38,804 nucleotides of DNA from an uncultured Atopobium sp. (GCA_938045565.1 CALIAZ010000023.1:1-38804), one strand, 5' to 3'. Counted from the first letter of the stretch, positions 17,492 to 26,379 are shown. Notes: a model not told the origin generated them from the letters alone. Made by a program: numbers and translations.

Positions 17492-18559
17492 TTAGACAGC
17501 CTGAGCGAGTTTCTCGGCACGCTCCGCTGCAGCAAGAGCCTCAATAACGGATGGCAGCGTATCGCCAAGAAGAACGCCGTTGTAGGTGCCATTGAAGCCA
17601 ACGCGGTGGTCGGTTACACGGTCCTGTGGCTGGTTATACGTACGGATCTTCTCGGAACGTGCGCCATGACCAATCTGGGAAAGACGCTCTGCGCCCTGCT
17701 CAGCCTGCTGACGCTCAAGTTCCATCTCGTAAAGACGGGCACGAAGCATCTGCATACAAACCTCGCGGTTCTGAATCTGAGAACGCTGGTCCTGAGACTG
17801 GACAACGGTATTTGTTGGCAGGTGGGTAATACGAACTGCAGAATAGGTAGTGTTGACGCACTGACCACCAGGGCCGGATGCGCAGTAGGTATCAATACGC
17901 AGGTCTTCCTGGTTGATCTGAATATCAATCTCGTCAGCCTCTGGAAGAACTGCAACGGTTGCGGTAGAAGTCTGGATACGACCCTGAGACTCAGTCTTAG
18001 GAACGCGCTGAACACGGTGAACACCGGATTCATACTTCATAACTGAATAGACCTTATCGCCAGTGACCTTAAACTCAATAGTCTTGAAGCCTCCTGCCTC
18101 AGAAGGTGAGCTGGACAGAATCTCTGTCTTCCAACCACGAGCCTCAGCGAAGCGCTCATACATCTTGAAGAGGTCACCTGCAAAGATTGCTGCCTCATCG
18201 CCACCAACACCAGCGCGAATCTCAACGATAGTGTCCTTCTCGTCATTTGGATCGCCTGGAATCAGCATGACCTTGATCTCGTCCTCAAGCTGAGGGAGCA
18301 TCTCTTCATTAGCAGCAATGTCTTCCTGCAGCATCTCTTTTTCTTCTGGATCAGAGGTAGCGTTGAGAAGCTCTTTTGCAGCCTCGATATCATCGAGGGC
18401 AGTGATGTACTTATTGGCGTGAGCAACCAAATCTGCCTGATTAGAGTGCTCTTTTGCTACGCGAGTATACTCTTTTGGATCAGAGACAACGGCTGGGTCT
18501 GCAAGCTTTTGCTCAAGCTCAGCATAGGCCTCAACGATTTTTTCTAGCTTGTCACGCAT
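17492..18559 (-). CDS. prfA: Peptide chain release factor 1
   Basis: Recognises UAA and UAG stop codons and triggers peptide release on the ribosome. The start is the ATG at 18559 (355 aa), with AGGAG five bases upstream; the longer frame opening at 18649 is not supported. Residues near 180 hold GVHRVQRVPKTESQGRIQTS, and the GGQ loop is CASGPGGQCVNTTYSAVRI (GGQ near residue 230), the target of PrmC. It leads the cluster prfA-prmC-tsaC-rpiB-upp and is divergent from the plus-strand gene at 18774. Confidence 0.96.
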   Translation of the reverse strand: MRDKLEKIVEAYAELEQKLADPAVVSDPKEYTRVAKEHSNQADLVAHANKYITALDDIEAAKELLNATSDPEEKEMLQEDIAANEEMLPQLEDEIKVMLIPGDPNDEKDTIVEIRAGVGGDEAAIFAGDLFKMYERFAEARGWKTEILSSSPSEAGGFKTIEFKVTGDKVYSVMKYESGVHRVQRVPKTESQGRIQTSTATVAVLPEADEIDIQINQEDLRIDTYCASGPGGQCVNTTYSAVRITHLPTNTVVQSQDQRSQIQNREVCMQMLRARLYEMELERQQAEQGAERLSQIGHGARSEKIRTYNQPQDRVTDHRVGFNGTYNGVLLGDTLPSVIEALAAAERAEKLAQAV

Positions 18560-18773
18560 TCTTGCTCCTAAGATAAGTGCCCCGTGCGCGCTTGGCTCAT
18601 TGGCATGTGGCCAAACTGTTGCAAAGCTGCTTGCGAGGTGAGAATTCAACTAAAGAAGTGTACCACCACTAGGCGGTTTTTAAACCGATACCTCCCTATC
18701 TGCACAGGATGAGGGTACACAAGATACGTAATTGTGAGAAAATTACAGCAGGTTCATACGGTAATGAGGCGCC

Positions 18774-20504
18774 ATGACTTCTAAGAACAAAACTTCACAA
18801 CCAGATAACACGCCTACTGCAAAGGATACCTCTTCTGATCAGAAGACCCTTAATGCACAGGCTGGCCAGGCTGCTGAGGTAGTTGACACTGCTGGTGAGA
18901 AGACCGACGAGCTTGAAGAGGTCACCGACCCTATTGCTGCTGATATGGCTGCCGCTGACGAAGACTACATCATGGAGGTTGTCAGCCCTATCTTTCCTGG
19001 TCTAGACGAAGAGGACGAGGACGGCTCGGCCTCAGATGAAGGCTCTTCTGAAAACGATGCGGACAGCACAACTGACCTGGAGAAGATCGTAAACGATGCG
19101 GCTCTGACACAGGACCTTTCTGCTGTAGAAGCTCGCCTCAAAGAGCTTGAAGAGAGCGCCCACGAACACTCAGAGTCCAAAGTTGCCGAGGTTCCTTCCA
19201 AAAACGCTGCTAGCGCGGGTAATGCAACGTCTGACGATGATGCAACCTCTATAAAAGATGTTGCTGACACGTTCTCAAGCTATCTTCGTAGCAGGCGTCG
19301 TGCGCTTTTTAGGTTTGTACGCCGCTACAGCCTGCTTTCTGGCATTCTTGCGCTCTTAAGTCTTGCTCTTTTATCTGCGGTTATCGTCTTCTTTATTCGC
19401 GTGAGCAACGTTCCTTCAACTGATACTGTTATCGCTGACGCTCGTACACGAGCCGAAGCTCCAGCTTGGACTCCTGGTGAGTATGACGCTGATGAGTCCT
19501 TACTCCTTACGGGCATTGAGGTTATTTCTCGCACCAGAAGTACCACGGCAATCTCCAGCGATGCTGCTCAGTTTGGTGCCACCGGCTACGCCAACTCTGT
19601 CGTACGCCTTACCTACACGGGTAACGCAATTGCTGCCACAAAGATTTCCAAGTTAGGATACGCAAATACCCAGGGCTGGAACGCTATTGGTGATGAAGAG
19701 ACCCAATCTGTCACCTACCAGGCAACTTCAGGTGTTTCCACAACAAAAGTCCTTGATGCTATTAACGCTGTACTAGCTAAGCTTGACGAGAAAAATCCAA
19801 ACGAAGCTATTTCTTATAGCTCACAGTTCTCTGGTGCAACATTTACTATTCTTGATGCAGGCTTTGATCGTGAACAACAGACCTGCTGGGTAAGAATGTC
19901 GGGTGTTTCACCAACCTTCTTTGGTTCGCTCACCTGTGATATTACTGCCTCATTTACGTTTGATGCCTCTACGGGTACCTGGGCACTGGACACAGCCAAC
20001 CCCTCGGCAGGACTTAAGTACGACTACAGCGGGCTCGTAGGAACGTGGAAGGGCACCTTTGTCAGCTGCGAAGCAAGCAGCGGAAGCCCTTGCTATGCCG
20101 GTCGAACCAATCCTTTAACGTTGACCGTAACGTCTGCAGGTTTTTCTCGCGATCAGCTGGTGCTTACGGGTACTGCAGAGGGCGTTGTTCACAATCATGG
20201 GGCGCTTAACACCTCGTATCGTTGGTATCCGGGAGACACTGAGTTCAAGAACGCTTCTGTCTCTCTTGCAACTTCAGGAACTATCGGAGATCAAATCCAG
20301 GTTTCTGGAACGGTCGATGTAACCAATGCAAACCTGGATGCTCATTCTGCTTCCAGCGCGGCTCTCGCCACACCTCAGAAGCCACAGTTGAAGATCACGT
20401 TTGATATTGCCAACAGAAGCGTTGTGGCTCAGCTTATTTCCACTCACGCAGAAAACGGTCAGACAGTTACCTTTACTGATACCTACCAGCTCTCCAAAGA
20501 GTAA
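18774..20504 (+). CDS. Unrecognised acidic membrane-anchored protein
   Basis: I do not recognise the family. The 576 residues divide into three parts. Residues 1 to about 165 are low-complexity, strongly acidic and Ala/Ser/Thr-rich, with one helical EARLKELEES stretch; this part should be cytoplasmic and disordered. A basic patch (RSRRRALFRFVRRY) precedes one membrane helix at about 184-208. The remainder should be extracellular and beta-rich, with four cysteines in two local pairs (QTCWV...LTCDI and SCEASSGSPCY) that could form disulfides, and a VGTWKGTF segment reminiscent of lipocalin-like or LCP-associated folds, though this is weak. GAGG lies four bases before the ATG. It is the only plus-strand gene in a long minus-strand run and ends at a strong terminator. 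Confidence 0.88.
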   Translation: MTSKNKTSQPDNTPTAKDTSSDQKTLNAQAGQAAEVVDTAGEKTDELEEVTDPIAADMAAADEDYIMEVVSPIFPGLDEEDEDGSASDEGSSENDADSTTDLEKIVNDAALTQDLSAVEARLKELEESAHEHSESKVAEVPSKNAASAGNATSDDDATSIKDVADTFSSYLRSRRRALFRFVRRYSLLSGILALLSLALLSAVIVFFIRVSNVPSTDTVIADARTRAEAPAWTPGEYDADESLLLTGIEVISRTRSTTAISSDAAQFGATGYANSVVRLTYTGNAIAATKISKLGYANTQGWNAIGDEETQSVTYQATSGVSTTKVLDAINAVLAKLDEKNPNEAISYSSQFSGATFTILDAGFDREQQTCWVRMSGVSPTFFGSLTCDITASFTFDASTGTWALDTANPSAGLKYDYSGLVGTWKGTFVSCEASSGSPCYAGRTNPLTLTVTSAGFSRDQLVLTGTAEGVVHNHGALNTSYRWYPGDTEFKNASVSLATSGTIGDQIQVSGTVDVTNANLDAHSASSAALATPQKPQLKITFDIANRSVVAQLISTHAENGQTVTFTDTYQLSKE

Positions 20505-20508
20505 AACT

Positions 20509-20543
20509 AATCCCGTCAGGCCAAGTCGTTCCTGACGGGATTT
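20509..20543. terminator. Strong terminator between convergent genes
   Basis: A perfect 12 bp stem (AATCCCGTCAGG/CCTGACGGGATT) with a 10 nt loop, five bases after the stop of the plus-strand gene. T-rich flanks occur on both strands (TTTCT on plus, AGTTTTAC on minus), so it can serve both this gene and the DedA gene. Confidence 0.85.
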
Positions 20544-20579
20544 CTATCATCAAATTACGAGAAGTGCGAAAGCTTGTTA

Positions 20580-21266
20580 CTAAGCCTCGTCTTCGTTTGT
20601 ATCTGTGGCTTCTTCGTTGTTCTTCTCGCCCTTGCTCATACGTCCGCGAACAATTCCCACAATTGTAGGGATAATTGAAACGGCAACAATACCCACAATC
20701 AGCAGCTCAAAGTGCTCCTGAACTACAGGGATGCCGCCGAAGAAATAGCCGAGAAGTACAAACATCGTAGACCAGGTTAGACCACCCAAGATGTTATAAA
20801 TGCCAAAGTTACGCCAATGCATACCGCCCATACCAGCAATAAAAGGCACGAACGTGCGGATAAAGGGGAAGAAGCGACCTAAGAAAATTGCAAGATGACC
20901 GTGCTTGTCCAGGAACTTCTGAGTCTTCTCAAGATGCTCTGGAGTAAGTACCTTGACCTTTCCGGAAGCAATAATTTTTTGGCCAAAGAAGTGGCCAATC
21001 ATAAAGTTCATTTGATCGCCAAGAATTGCAGCAGCCCACGTAATAACAAGCAATAAAACAATATTAAAGCCGCCGTTATGTGCAAAAAATCCCGCTGCAA
21101 AAAGTAGAGAATCACCTGGTAAAAATGGGAAAAAGACTACGCCGGTCTCAATAAAAACAATCAGAAAAACAAAACCGTACGCAGCAAAAGGGCCAGTGGC
21201 AATCATTGAAGCAATAAAAGCGCGAGGATCCCTAAGCAGCTCAATGATGTAGTTTACAAAACCCAT
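20580..21266 (-). CDS. DedA/SNARE-associated family membrane protein
   Basis: A 228-residue integral membrane protein. DedA proteins act in envelope homeostasis, and some are flippases that recycle undecaprenyl phosphate or phosphatidylethanolamine. Motifs seen are ETGVVFFPFLPGDSLLFAAG (about 41-60), LGDQMNFMIGHFFG, and the membrane-reentrant GRFFPFIRTFVPFIAGMGGM with the conserved arginines. About five hydrophobic segments are visible, and the C terminus is charged (Lys/Glu/Asp-rich). It is transcribed directly downstream of the SRP RNA gene. Substrate cannot be told from sequence. Confidence 0.93.
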   Translation of the reverse strand: MGFVNYIIELLRDPRAFIASMIATGPFAAYGFVFLIVFIETGVVFFPFLPGDSLLFAAGFFAHNGGFNIVLLLVITWAAAILGDQMNFMIGHFFGQKIIASGKVKVLTPEHLEKTQKFLDKHGHLAIFLGRFFPFIRTFVPFIAGMGGMHWRNFGIYNILGGLTWSTMFVLLGYFFGGIPVVQEHFELLIVGIVAVSIIPTIVGIVRGRMSKGEKNNEEATDTNEDEA

Positions 21267-21322
21267 CGAAGTCCAATCGTCGTGACAAATGTCGCGGCAA
21301 GCAAAGTCAACGCCTAAGAAAA

Positions 21323-21427
21323 GCGCATTGAGTGGGAACGGATGCCCGCGAGTGACCCCTTATGGCTGCTGTCTCCCGACCCTGACCAGGTTCGAGGTGT
21401 CACGTCATCCGCACCCGCTCAATGCGC
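21323..21427 (-). ncRNA. ffs: Small signal recognition particle RNA (4.5S type)
   Basis: RNA scaffold of SRP that binds Ffh and guides membrane protein targeting. On the minus strand the ends pair through GCGCATTGAG/CTCAATGCGC, defining a hairpin of about 105 nt. Domain IV is recognisable as TGGTCAGG-GTC-GGGA-GAC-AGCAGCC: the asymmetric and symmetric loop bases that contact the Ffh M domain, capped by a GGGA (GNRA) tetraloop. A short U-rich tract follows the 3' end (TTTTCTT). There is no Alu domain. Confidence 0.92.
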
Positions 21428-21434
21428 TGTAGAT

Positions 21435-21463
21435 ACTCTACCCTATTGCACACTCTAACGCAA
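21435..21463 (-). promoter_or_regulatory. Promoter of the SRP RNA gene
   Basis: On the minus strand TTGCGT-17-TAGAGT. The predicted start, seven bases after the -10, coincides with the first base of the paired SRP RNA end, which supports both assignments. Confidence 0.55.
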
Positions 21464-21495
21464 AAATTACACAGCGAGAAAAACGCGTTGCGGCA

Positions 21496-23202
21496 CTACT
21501 TTCTGTTCTTGCGATAGAACGCAACAAGAGACTGAGTGGAAGCGTCTTGTTTTGCTAGCTCTTCGTCGTTATGAATTGCAGGGAAAATCTGTTTTGCAAG
21601 CTGCTTACCAAGCTCAACACCCCACTGATCGTACGAATCAATGCCCCATACTACGCCCTCAACAAAGGTAATATGCTCATAGAGCGCAATGAGCGTTCCG
21701 ACGGCGCGTGGGTTAAGTTCTTTACCAAAAATTGAGGTAGTTGGCCTGTTTCCTTCAAAGACGCGTGCAGGAACCATCCATTCTGGAGTTCCTTCAGCAC
21801 GGACCTCATCAGCGGTCTTACCAAAAGCAAGCGCCTTGGTCTGTGCAAAGAAATTGGAGAGGAAGAGCTCGTGGACATCAAGGCCTGCATCTTTTGTAGC
21901 AAAAGCGGTATTTGCAAACGCAATAAAATCAGCAGGAATAATCTGAGTTCCCTGGTGAATAAGCTGGTAGAAAGCATGCTGGCCGTTGGTACCAGCTTCT
22001 CCCCAGAAAATCTCACCTGTGTTAGATGTAACAGCAGTGCCATCCCAGCGTGTAGACTTGCCGTTGGACTCCATGGTGAGCTGCTGGAGATATGCAGGGA
22101 ATCTATGCAGGTACTGGCTGTATGGAAGCACCGCATGAGATGCTGCGCCAAAGAAATTAACGTACCAAACGTTTAAAAGACCCATAAGAGCAACAACATT
22201 TTGCCTCAGAGGAGTGATCTTGAAGTATTCATCAACTGCGTTAAAGCCACTAAGGAACTCTGCAAAACGCTGTGGGCCAAAAACAATTGCCAGTACAAGA
22301 CCAACTGCAGAATCAACCGAATAACGGCCGCCAACCCAATTCCAAAAACCAAAGGCATTCTCTGGATCAATACCAAAGTCTTCTACCAGATCAAGTGCAG
22401 TGGAGACAGCAACAAAATGCTTGCGAATAGCCTCTGCATTCTGAGCGTCTGAGCCATCAATAACACCCTGCTCAGCCAGCTTTTCCAAAAGCCATGTGCG
22501 AGCACAACGAGCATTAGTAAGTGTCTCAAGCGTAGTAAAGGTCTTGGAAACAATAACGAAGAGTGTTGTTTCTGGATCAAGATCATCGGTTTTCTCGCCA
22601 AGGTCAACAGGATCAATGTTGGAAACAAAGCGAGCAGTAATACCTGCGTCTGCAAAAGGCTTCAGAGCCTCGTAAACCATAACCGGACCAAGATCAGAGC
22701 CACCAATGCCAATGCTTACAACCGTCTTAATAGGCTTACCAGAAACGCCCTTCCACTCTCCCGAGCGAACTCGATCGCAGAAGGCATACATCTTATTCAG
22801 CGTCTGGTTAACGTCAGCGACAACGTCTTGTCCGTCAACAATAAGCGTGCCGGCCTCAGTTGCGGGACGACGAAGCGCTGTGTGGAGAACCGCTCGATTC
22901 TCAGTAGTATTAATATGCTCGCCGGCATACATAGCGTCTCTACGCTCTTCAAGTTTAACCGCTTCTGCAAGGTCACACAGTAGGTCAAGCGTCTCTTGCG
23001 TGGCAAGGTTTTTGGAAAGATCAATCAGGAACTGATCAAGCTCAAACGTAAGATTCTGGACACGCTGAGGGTCTTCTGCAAACCAGTTCTTCAGCGTAGC
23101 CTTAGTATCTTTTAAGCTGGTGTAATGCTCTGTAAGTGCTTGCCAAGCTTTAGTCTGTGTTGCGTCAGTAGGCAAAATGCTTGGTGCTGTAGGTGATGCC
23201 AT
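21496..23202 (-). CDS. pgi: Glucose-6-phosphate isomerase
   Basis: Interconverts glucose-6-phosphate and fructose-6-phosphate in glycolysis. At 568 residues it is of the long (E. coli/eukaryote-like) type. Motifs are SIGIGGSDLGPVM (sugar-phosphate site), SKTFTTLETLTNA, the signature WNWVGGRYSVDSAVGL, ESNGKSTRWDG, and the catalytic-His region GTNGQHAFYQLIHQGTQ. The C-terminal QWGVELGKQLAKQI segment is the second family signature, with its lysine. AAGGAG lies before the ATG. It has its own upstream intergenic region, and feeds the hexose phosphate pool used by the mutase and GalU at the other end of the window. Confidence 0.97.
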   Translation of the reverse strand: MASPTAPSILPTDATQTKAWQALTEHYTSLKDTKATLKNWFAEDPQRVQNLTFELDQFLIDLSKNLATQETLDLLCDLAEAVKLEERRDAMYAGEHINTTENRAVLHTALRRPATEAGTLIVDGQDVVADVNQTLNKMYAFCDRVRSGEWKGVSGKPIKTVVSIGIGGSDLGPVMVYEALKPFADAGITARFVSNIDPVDLGEKTDDLDPETTLFVIVSKTFTTLETLTNARCARTWLLEKLAEQGVIDGSDAQNAEAIRKHFVAVSTALDLVEDFGIDPENAFGFWNWVGGRYSVDSAVGLVLAIVFGPQRFAEFLSGFNAVDEYFKITPLRQNVVALMGLLNVWYVNFFGAASHAVLPYSQYLHRFPAYLQQLTMESNGKSTRWDGTAVTSNTGEIFWGEAGTNGQHAFYQLIHQGTQIIPADFIAFANTAFATKDAGLDVHELFLSNFFAQTKALAFGKTADEVRAEGTPEWMVPARVFEGNRPTTSIFGKELNPRAVGTLIALYEHITFVEGVVWGIDSYDQWGVELGKQLAKQIFPAIHNDEELAKQDASTQSLVAFYRKNRK

Positions 23203-23298
23203 ACCAGTCTCCTTCTTTTAACTACCTCAAGGATAATCCGAGCAACGCTCATGAAACGTCACAATATCGTTTTTCGTAAAAAATACGACAAATCATTA

Positions 23299-23826
23299 CT
23301 AATAGGGCTCTCCCAAAGGTGGAACCTGTTTAATTGCAGCCCAGCGCATCTGCTTCTGATGAGGGTCATCAAGCGCACTGGCAAAGTTATCAAGATTTAC
23401 CATGCGCATTCCACATACATGAACAAGAACACGAGGCGAGAAAGTCTTCTCAGCATCAGTCTTTAATTGGGCAAGCTCTTCTGCAAATGCCTCACGCACT
23501 GATGCAACTGCTGTGTCATTTACCAAGAGCACCGTGTCAGGACTAAAGGCACTTATCGCCTGCCTTACAAGCTGAGGGCTAATAGGATCTCCTGTTTTTG
23601 TGGTGGTAAGTAAGGTGGCCCATGCCTCAGGTGCATATCCTAAATGCTCTAGAGAGGCTCGAAGTGCGGAAAGTTCTGCTTCTTCAAAGTCTTCTTGCCC
23701 TTTTATTAATAGAACCGATGCAAAAGCATTGCCTGCCATACACACCCCCTGAGCAGCAAAATCTCCAAACTCATGCGTTGTTTTTGCCATGTAGGCTTCT
23801 TTTCGCATAGATCTTTCGCTTGGCAT
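23299..23826 (-). CDS. Conserved-looking hypothetical protein
   Basis: I do not recognise this 175-residue soluble protein. I start it at the ATG at 23826 because AGAGG lies five bases upstream; the upstream ATG and two internal ATGs are less well placed. The middle (FASVLLIKGQEDFEEAELSA and AISAFSPDTVLLVNDTAVAS) looks like an alternating beta/alpha fold, and the C-terminal part has RVLVHVCGMRMVNLDNFASA with a conserved-looking Cys. There are no membrane segments. It is divergent from trxA. Because codon use matches its neighbours, I believe it is real. Confidence 0.78.
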   Translation of the reverse strand: MPSERSMRKEAYMAKTTHEFGDFAAQGVCMAGNAFASVLLIKGQEDFEEAELSALRASLEHLGYAPEAWATLLTTTKTGDPISPQLVRQAISAFSPDTVLLVNDTAVASVREAFAEELAQLKTDAEKTFSPRVLVHVCGMRMVNLDNFASALDDPHQKQMRWAAIKQVPPLGEPY

Positions 23827-23870
23827 GCGCACCTCTTTCGTATATGCCAACTATGCACGTAATTCACAAT

Positions 23871-23902
23871 TTGAGCAAGTCTATAAAGTTATGTGTATAC
23901 AC
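23871..23902 (+). promoter_or_regulatory. Candidate trxA promoter overlapping a perfect palindrome
   Basis: TTGAGC at 23871-23876 is followed after 17 bases by TGTATA, which lies inside the 10 bp palindrome GTGTATACAC (23893-23902). The -10 match is weak. A regulator could bind the palindrome and control trxA or the divergent gene. Confidence 0.3.
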
Positions 23903-23978
23903 TTTTCTAATTTGGGGATAAGTTTGCTAGTGCTTGAAATTAAATGGCCTAAAGGCCGTATGTAACTGGAGGTTCGTT

Positions 23979-24296
23979 ATGGCACAGCAGCTTACTACTG
24001 CAGAGTTCGATTCTGTTCTTGCAAACGCAGACAAGCCTGTTCTTGTTGATTTCTGGGCATCTTGGTGCGGTCCTTGCCGTGCTCTTGGTCCAGTTGTCGA
24101 GGAAGTTGGCAATGAGATGGCAGACAAGCTTGACGTTTACAAGGTAAACGTTGATGACGAGGCAGATCTTGCAACTCGTTTCCGCATCGTTTCCATCCCT
24201 ACCCTCATTCTCTTCAAGAACGGTGAGCCTGTTCACACTATGGTTGGCAACCTTCCTAAGGCTGACCTCGTTTCTGAGCTCAACGCTAACCTGTAA
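23979..24296 (+). CDS. trxA: Thioredoxin
   Basis: Small cytoplasmic dithiol oxidoreductase of 105 residues. The start is the ATG at 23979, with TGGAGG eight bases upstream; the in-frame upstream ATG at 23934 has none. The active site is WASWCGPCR with Cys30 and Cys33. The buried Asp of VDFWA and the cis-proline of SIPTLILF are present. It is monocistronic, judging from the terminator that follows. In an anaerobe lacking many oxidases it serves ribonucleotide reductase, sulfur metabolism and repair of oxidised proteins. Confidence 0.97.
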   Translation: MAQQLTTAEFDSVLANADKPVLVDFWASWCGPCRALGPVVEEVGNEMADKLDVYKVNVDDEADLATRFRIVSIPTLILFKNGEPVHTMVGNLPKADLVSELNANL

Positions 24297-24342
24297 GTTC
24301 TTGTGTGCCACGCGGCTGCGCTGGCTTATCATTGAACTAAGC

Positions 24343-24373
24343 GGCGGTACGTCTATCGGCGTGCCGCCTTTTT
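24343..24373 (+). terminator. Rho-independent terminator after trxA
   Basis: Stem GGCGGTA/TGCCGCC with one G-U pair, followed by five T. It sits directly before the ribosome-binding site of the PAP2 gene, so that gene is either read through at low level or uses a promoter inside the terminator region. Confidence 0.75.
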
Positions 24374-24389
24374 GTTGCAAGGAGAACTA

Positions 24390-25106
24390 ATGGCCGATAA
24401 AAGCCTTGATGCCCAACAGACAGGACTTTTAAAAGGAGTTCGTAAGCGCCTTTTTCTACAGCGCCTGCATTCTAGCCTTTCTACCATCATTCTGCTTGTC
24501 TCTTCAGCAATTTTTATTTTTCTGTTGATTGACGTCTCTGAAGGCGACGTCATTGGCATTGATCACTTTGCCTACAGGCTTTTTGTGGTCCATCTGAGAA
24601 CTCCTCTTCTCACAGAGATAATGGAGGGGTTCTCTGGCCTTGCAAGTCCTGTCACCGTTATTGTCATGCTTATTGTGGTTGCCGCGTTTGCACCAGGACC
24701 AAGTGTTGGCAGACTCGCCTCTATTAACCTTGGCGGTGTTGTTATTGTTGACCTTATCTTTAAGGCCATTGTCCAGCGCCCTCGTCCCGATGGCTTTAGG
24801 CTGGTAGTTGAAACCGGTTATAGCTTCCCCTCGGGCCACTCGATGTTCTCGATGGCTTTTTATGGCCTACTTATTTGGCTTGTCTGGCATTATGAGAAAG
24901 ACAAACTACAGCGCTGGATTTGGTGTGGTCTTTTCTCCGCTATCATCATTATGATTGGCGTAAGCAGAATTTATCTAGGTGTACACTACGCCACCGACGT
25001 TATTGGTGGTTTCTCGCTTGCCCTTGTATGGCTGGTACTCTTTACCAAGCTGATGATTCCATCGCTTATTTACAAGAAGAAAGTACCTCAAGCGAAGACA
25101 GACTAA
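24390..25106 (+). CDS. PAP2-superfamily membrane phosphatase
   Basis: A 238-residue integral membrane phosphatase, probably acting on a lipid phosphate such as undecaprenyl pyrophosphate or phosphatidylglycerophosphate on the outer face. All three motifs are present: KAIVQRPRP (125-133), PSGH (147-150) and SRIYLGVHYATD (192-203), with the catalytic His in the last. Six hydrophobic segments are seen. The start is the ATG at 24390, after AAGGAG; the TTG upstream is inside the terminator. Its 3' end overlaps the metallophosphoesterase gene on the other strand by 41 bp. Confidence 0.92.
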   Translation: MADKSLDAQQTGLLKGVRKRLFLQRLHSSLSTIILLVSSAIFIFLLIDVSEGDVIGIDHFAYRLFVVHLRTPLLTEIMEGFSGLASPVTVIVMLIVVAAFAPGPSVGRLASINLGGVVIVDLIFKAIVQRPRPDGFRLVVETGYSFPSGHSMFSMAFYGLLIWLVWHYEKDKLQRWIWCGLFSAIIIMIGVSRIYLGVHYATDVIGGFSLALVWLVLFTKLMIPSLIYKKKVPQAKTD

Positions 25107-25563
25107 TAATCTCTGCGCTGACTACCTGGGCCGCTTCTTCATCAACAATAATGCGTCCCATAGTTGCGCCCTCGCGACCGCGAGGATACGTAGGGCTTCC
25201 TGGATTCATTACAAGCGTGTTGGTCCACTCGTCGCGCTGTACAAAAGGCTTATGCGTGTGACCACAGATAGCAATGTTGCATTTAACCAGGTCAAGCCTC
25301 TCGCGATAATGGCATACCTGCCACTTTAAGCCGGCCGCAAAGAAAATAATCTTTTTCTTTACCATGGGGCCATAGTTGTAGCAAAAGTCATTATTACCCA
25401 GGCAGAGCTTTACCGGAGCAATCTTCTGGAGCGTCTGATAATCAGCGTTTGAAGTGATATCCCCTGCATGCACAATGTAGTTGGCGCCTTGCAGAGCTTC
25501 AAGCAACTCAGATGACAAATACCCATGCGTATCTGAAATTACATCAAACCTTACAAGTGCCAT
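25066..25563 (-). CDS. YfcE/MJ0936-type metallophosphoesterase
   Basis: A 165-residue calcineurin-like phosphodiesterase of the small YfcE family; members hydrolyse phosphodiesters with two metal ions. Ligands visible are Asp11 and His13 (SDTHG), Asp35 (HAGDI), Asn57-Asn58 (GNND), His85 and the GHTHKP motif (101-106). Physiological substrate is unknown. It follows the response regulator gene by 51 bp and may be the last gene of that transcript. It converges on and overlaps the PAP2 gene. Confidence 0.92.
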   Translation of the reverse strand: MALVRFDVISDTHGYLSSELLEALQGANYIVHAGDITSNADYQTLQKIAPVKLCLGNNDFCYNYGPMVKKKIIFFAAGLKWQVCHYRERLDLVKCNIAICGHTHKPFVQRDEWTNTLVMNPGSPTYPRGREGATMGRIIVDEEAAQVVSAEIISLSSLEVLSSCK

Positions 25564-25614
25564 ACCAAACTCCTACGTGCGCTTTTAGCTACTGGCGAGA
25601 AACCCTTTGAACTT

Positions 25615-26328
25615 CTACAGTCCCAATGCTCGCTTGAGTGCAACCACACGACGGCGAGAAACCGAAATGTGACGCTCCTCAAATCCTTGAATAGTCAACT
25701 GTAGGATACCAGCAGAGATAACCTCAACATCGTCAACATACTCAAGATTCACGATAAAGCTACGATGAATGCGGAAGAATCCGTGTGGAGCAAGGCGCTC
25801 TTCAAGTTTCTGCAAAGAAATAGTAGACAGGAAACGGTCATCTTCCGTGTAGATACAGGAGTAATCGTCTTTTGCCTCAATAAAGCGAATCTGATCAATA
25901 GGAACAAGAACTTTGCTGCCGCTCTTAATGACAGGGATTCGCTCAATAGTTGCCATAGGAGACTGAGGACGCAGACGCTCCTCAACCTTATCAAGGGCCT
26001 GCTCAAGACGCTCGGTCTCAACGGGCTTCATCAGGTAATCAACGGCATTAACGCCAAAGGCATCTAGTGCGTACTCGCTATAAGCAGTGACAAACACAAT
26101 CTGAGGAGGATTCTTCAACTTGTGAAGAGCCTCTGCAAGCTGCATTCCATTTGTCTTAGGCATAGAGATATCAAGGAACATAACCTCAACGCGAGACTCC
26201 ATGAGTTTCTCGACCGCATCCCTTGCACTTGTGGCCTCAATGATTTCCTCGAGACGACCGGTCTCCTCAAGCAAGAACCTGAGCTCAGAACGGGCTGGAG
26301 CCTCGTCATCAACAATCATGGCACGCAT
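25615..26328 (-). CDS. LytTR-family response regulator
   Basis: A 237-residue DNA-binding response regulator. I start at the ATG at 26328 because GGGAG lies nine bases upstream; a nearby ATG three codons earlier touches that sequence. Residues 1-115 form the receiver domain, with Asp7-Asp8 (VDDEAP), phosphoacceptor Asp53 (FLDISMP), the switch Thr in VTAYSEYALDAF and Lys in YLMKPVE. Residues about 137-237 form a LytTR domain (FIEAKDDYSCIYTEDDRFLS, FFRIHRSFIVNLEYV), which binds paired direct repeats. It is encoded directly after its kinase. Relatives (LytR, AgrA, YehT) control wall, nucleotide or carboxylate genes. Confidence 0.95.
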   Translation of the reverse strand: MRAMIVDDEAPARSELRFLLEETGRLEEIIEATSARDAVEKLMESRVEVMFLDISMPKTNGMQLAEALHKLKNPPQIVFVTAYSEYALDAFGVNAVDYLMKPVETERLEQALDKVEERLRPQSPMATIERIPVIKSGSKVLVPIDQIRFIEAKDDYSCIYTEDDRFLSTISLQKLEERLAPHGFFRIHRSFIVNLEYVDDVEVISAGILQLTIQGFEERHISVSRRRVVALKRALGL

Positions 26329-26379
26329 GTCATTCATCTCCCAACGGCCTAACACAGCGTTAAGCAAAACCGTCTACTA

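Noticed and set aside
16745..18046. Long plus-strand frame (433 codons) antisense to prmC and prfA
   Set aside because: It spans two well-identified minus-strand genes, and its protein is rich in Cys, Arg and Leu as antisense frames are.
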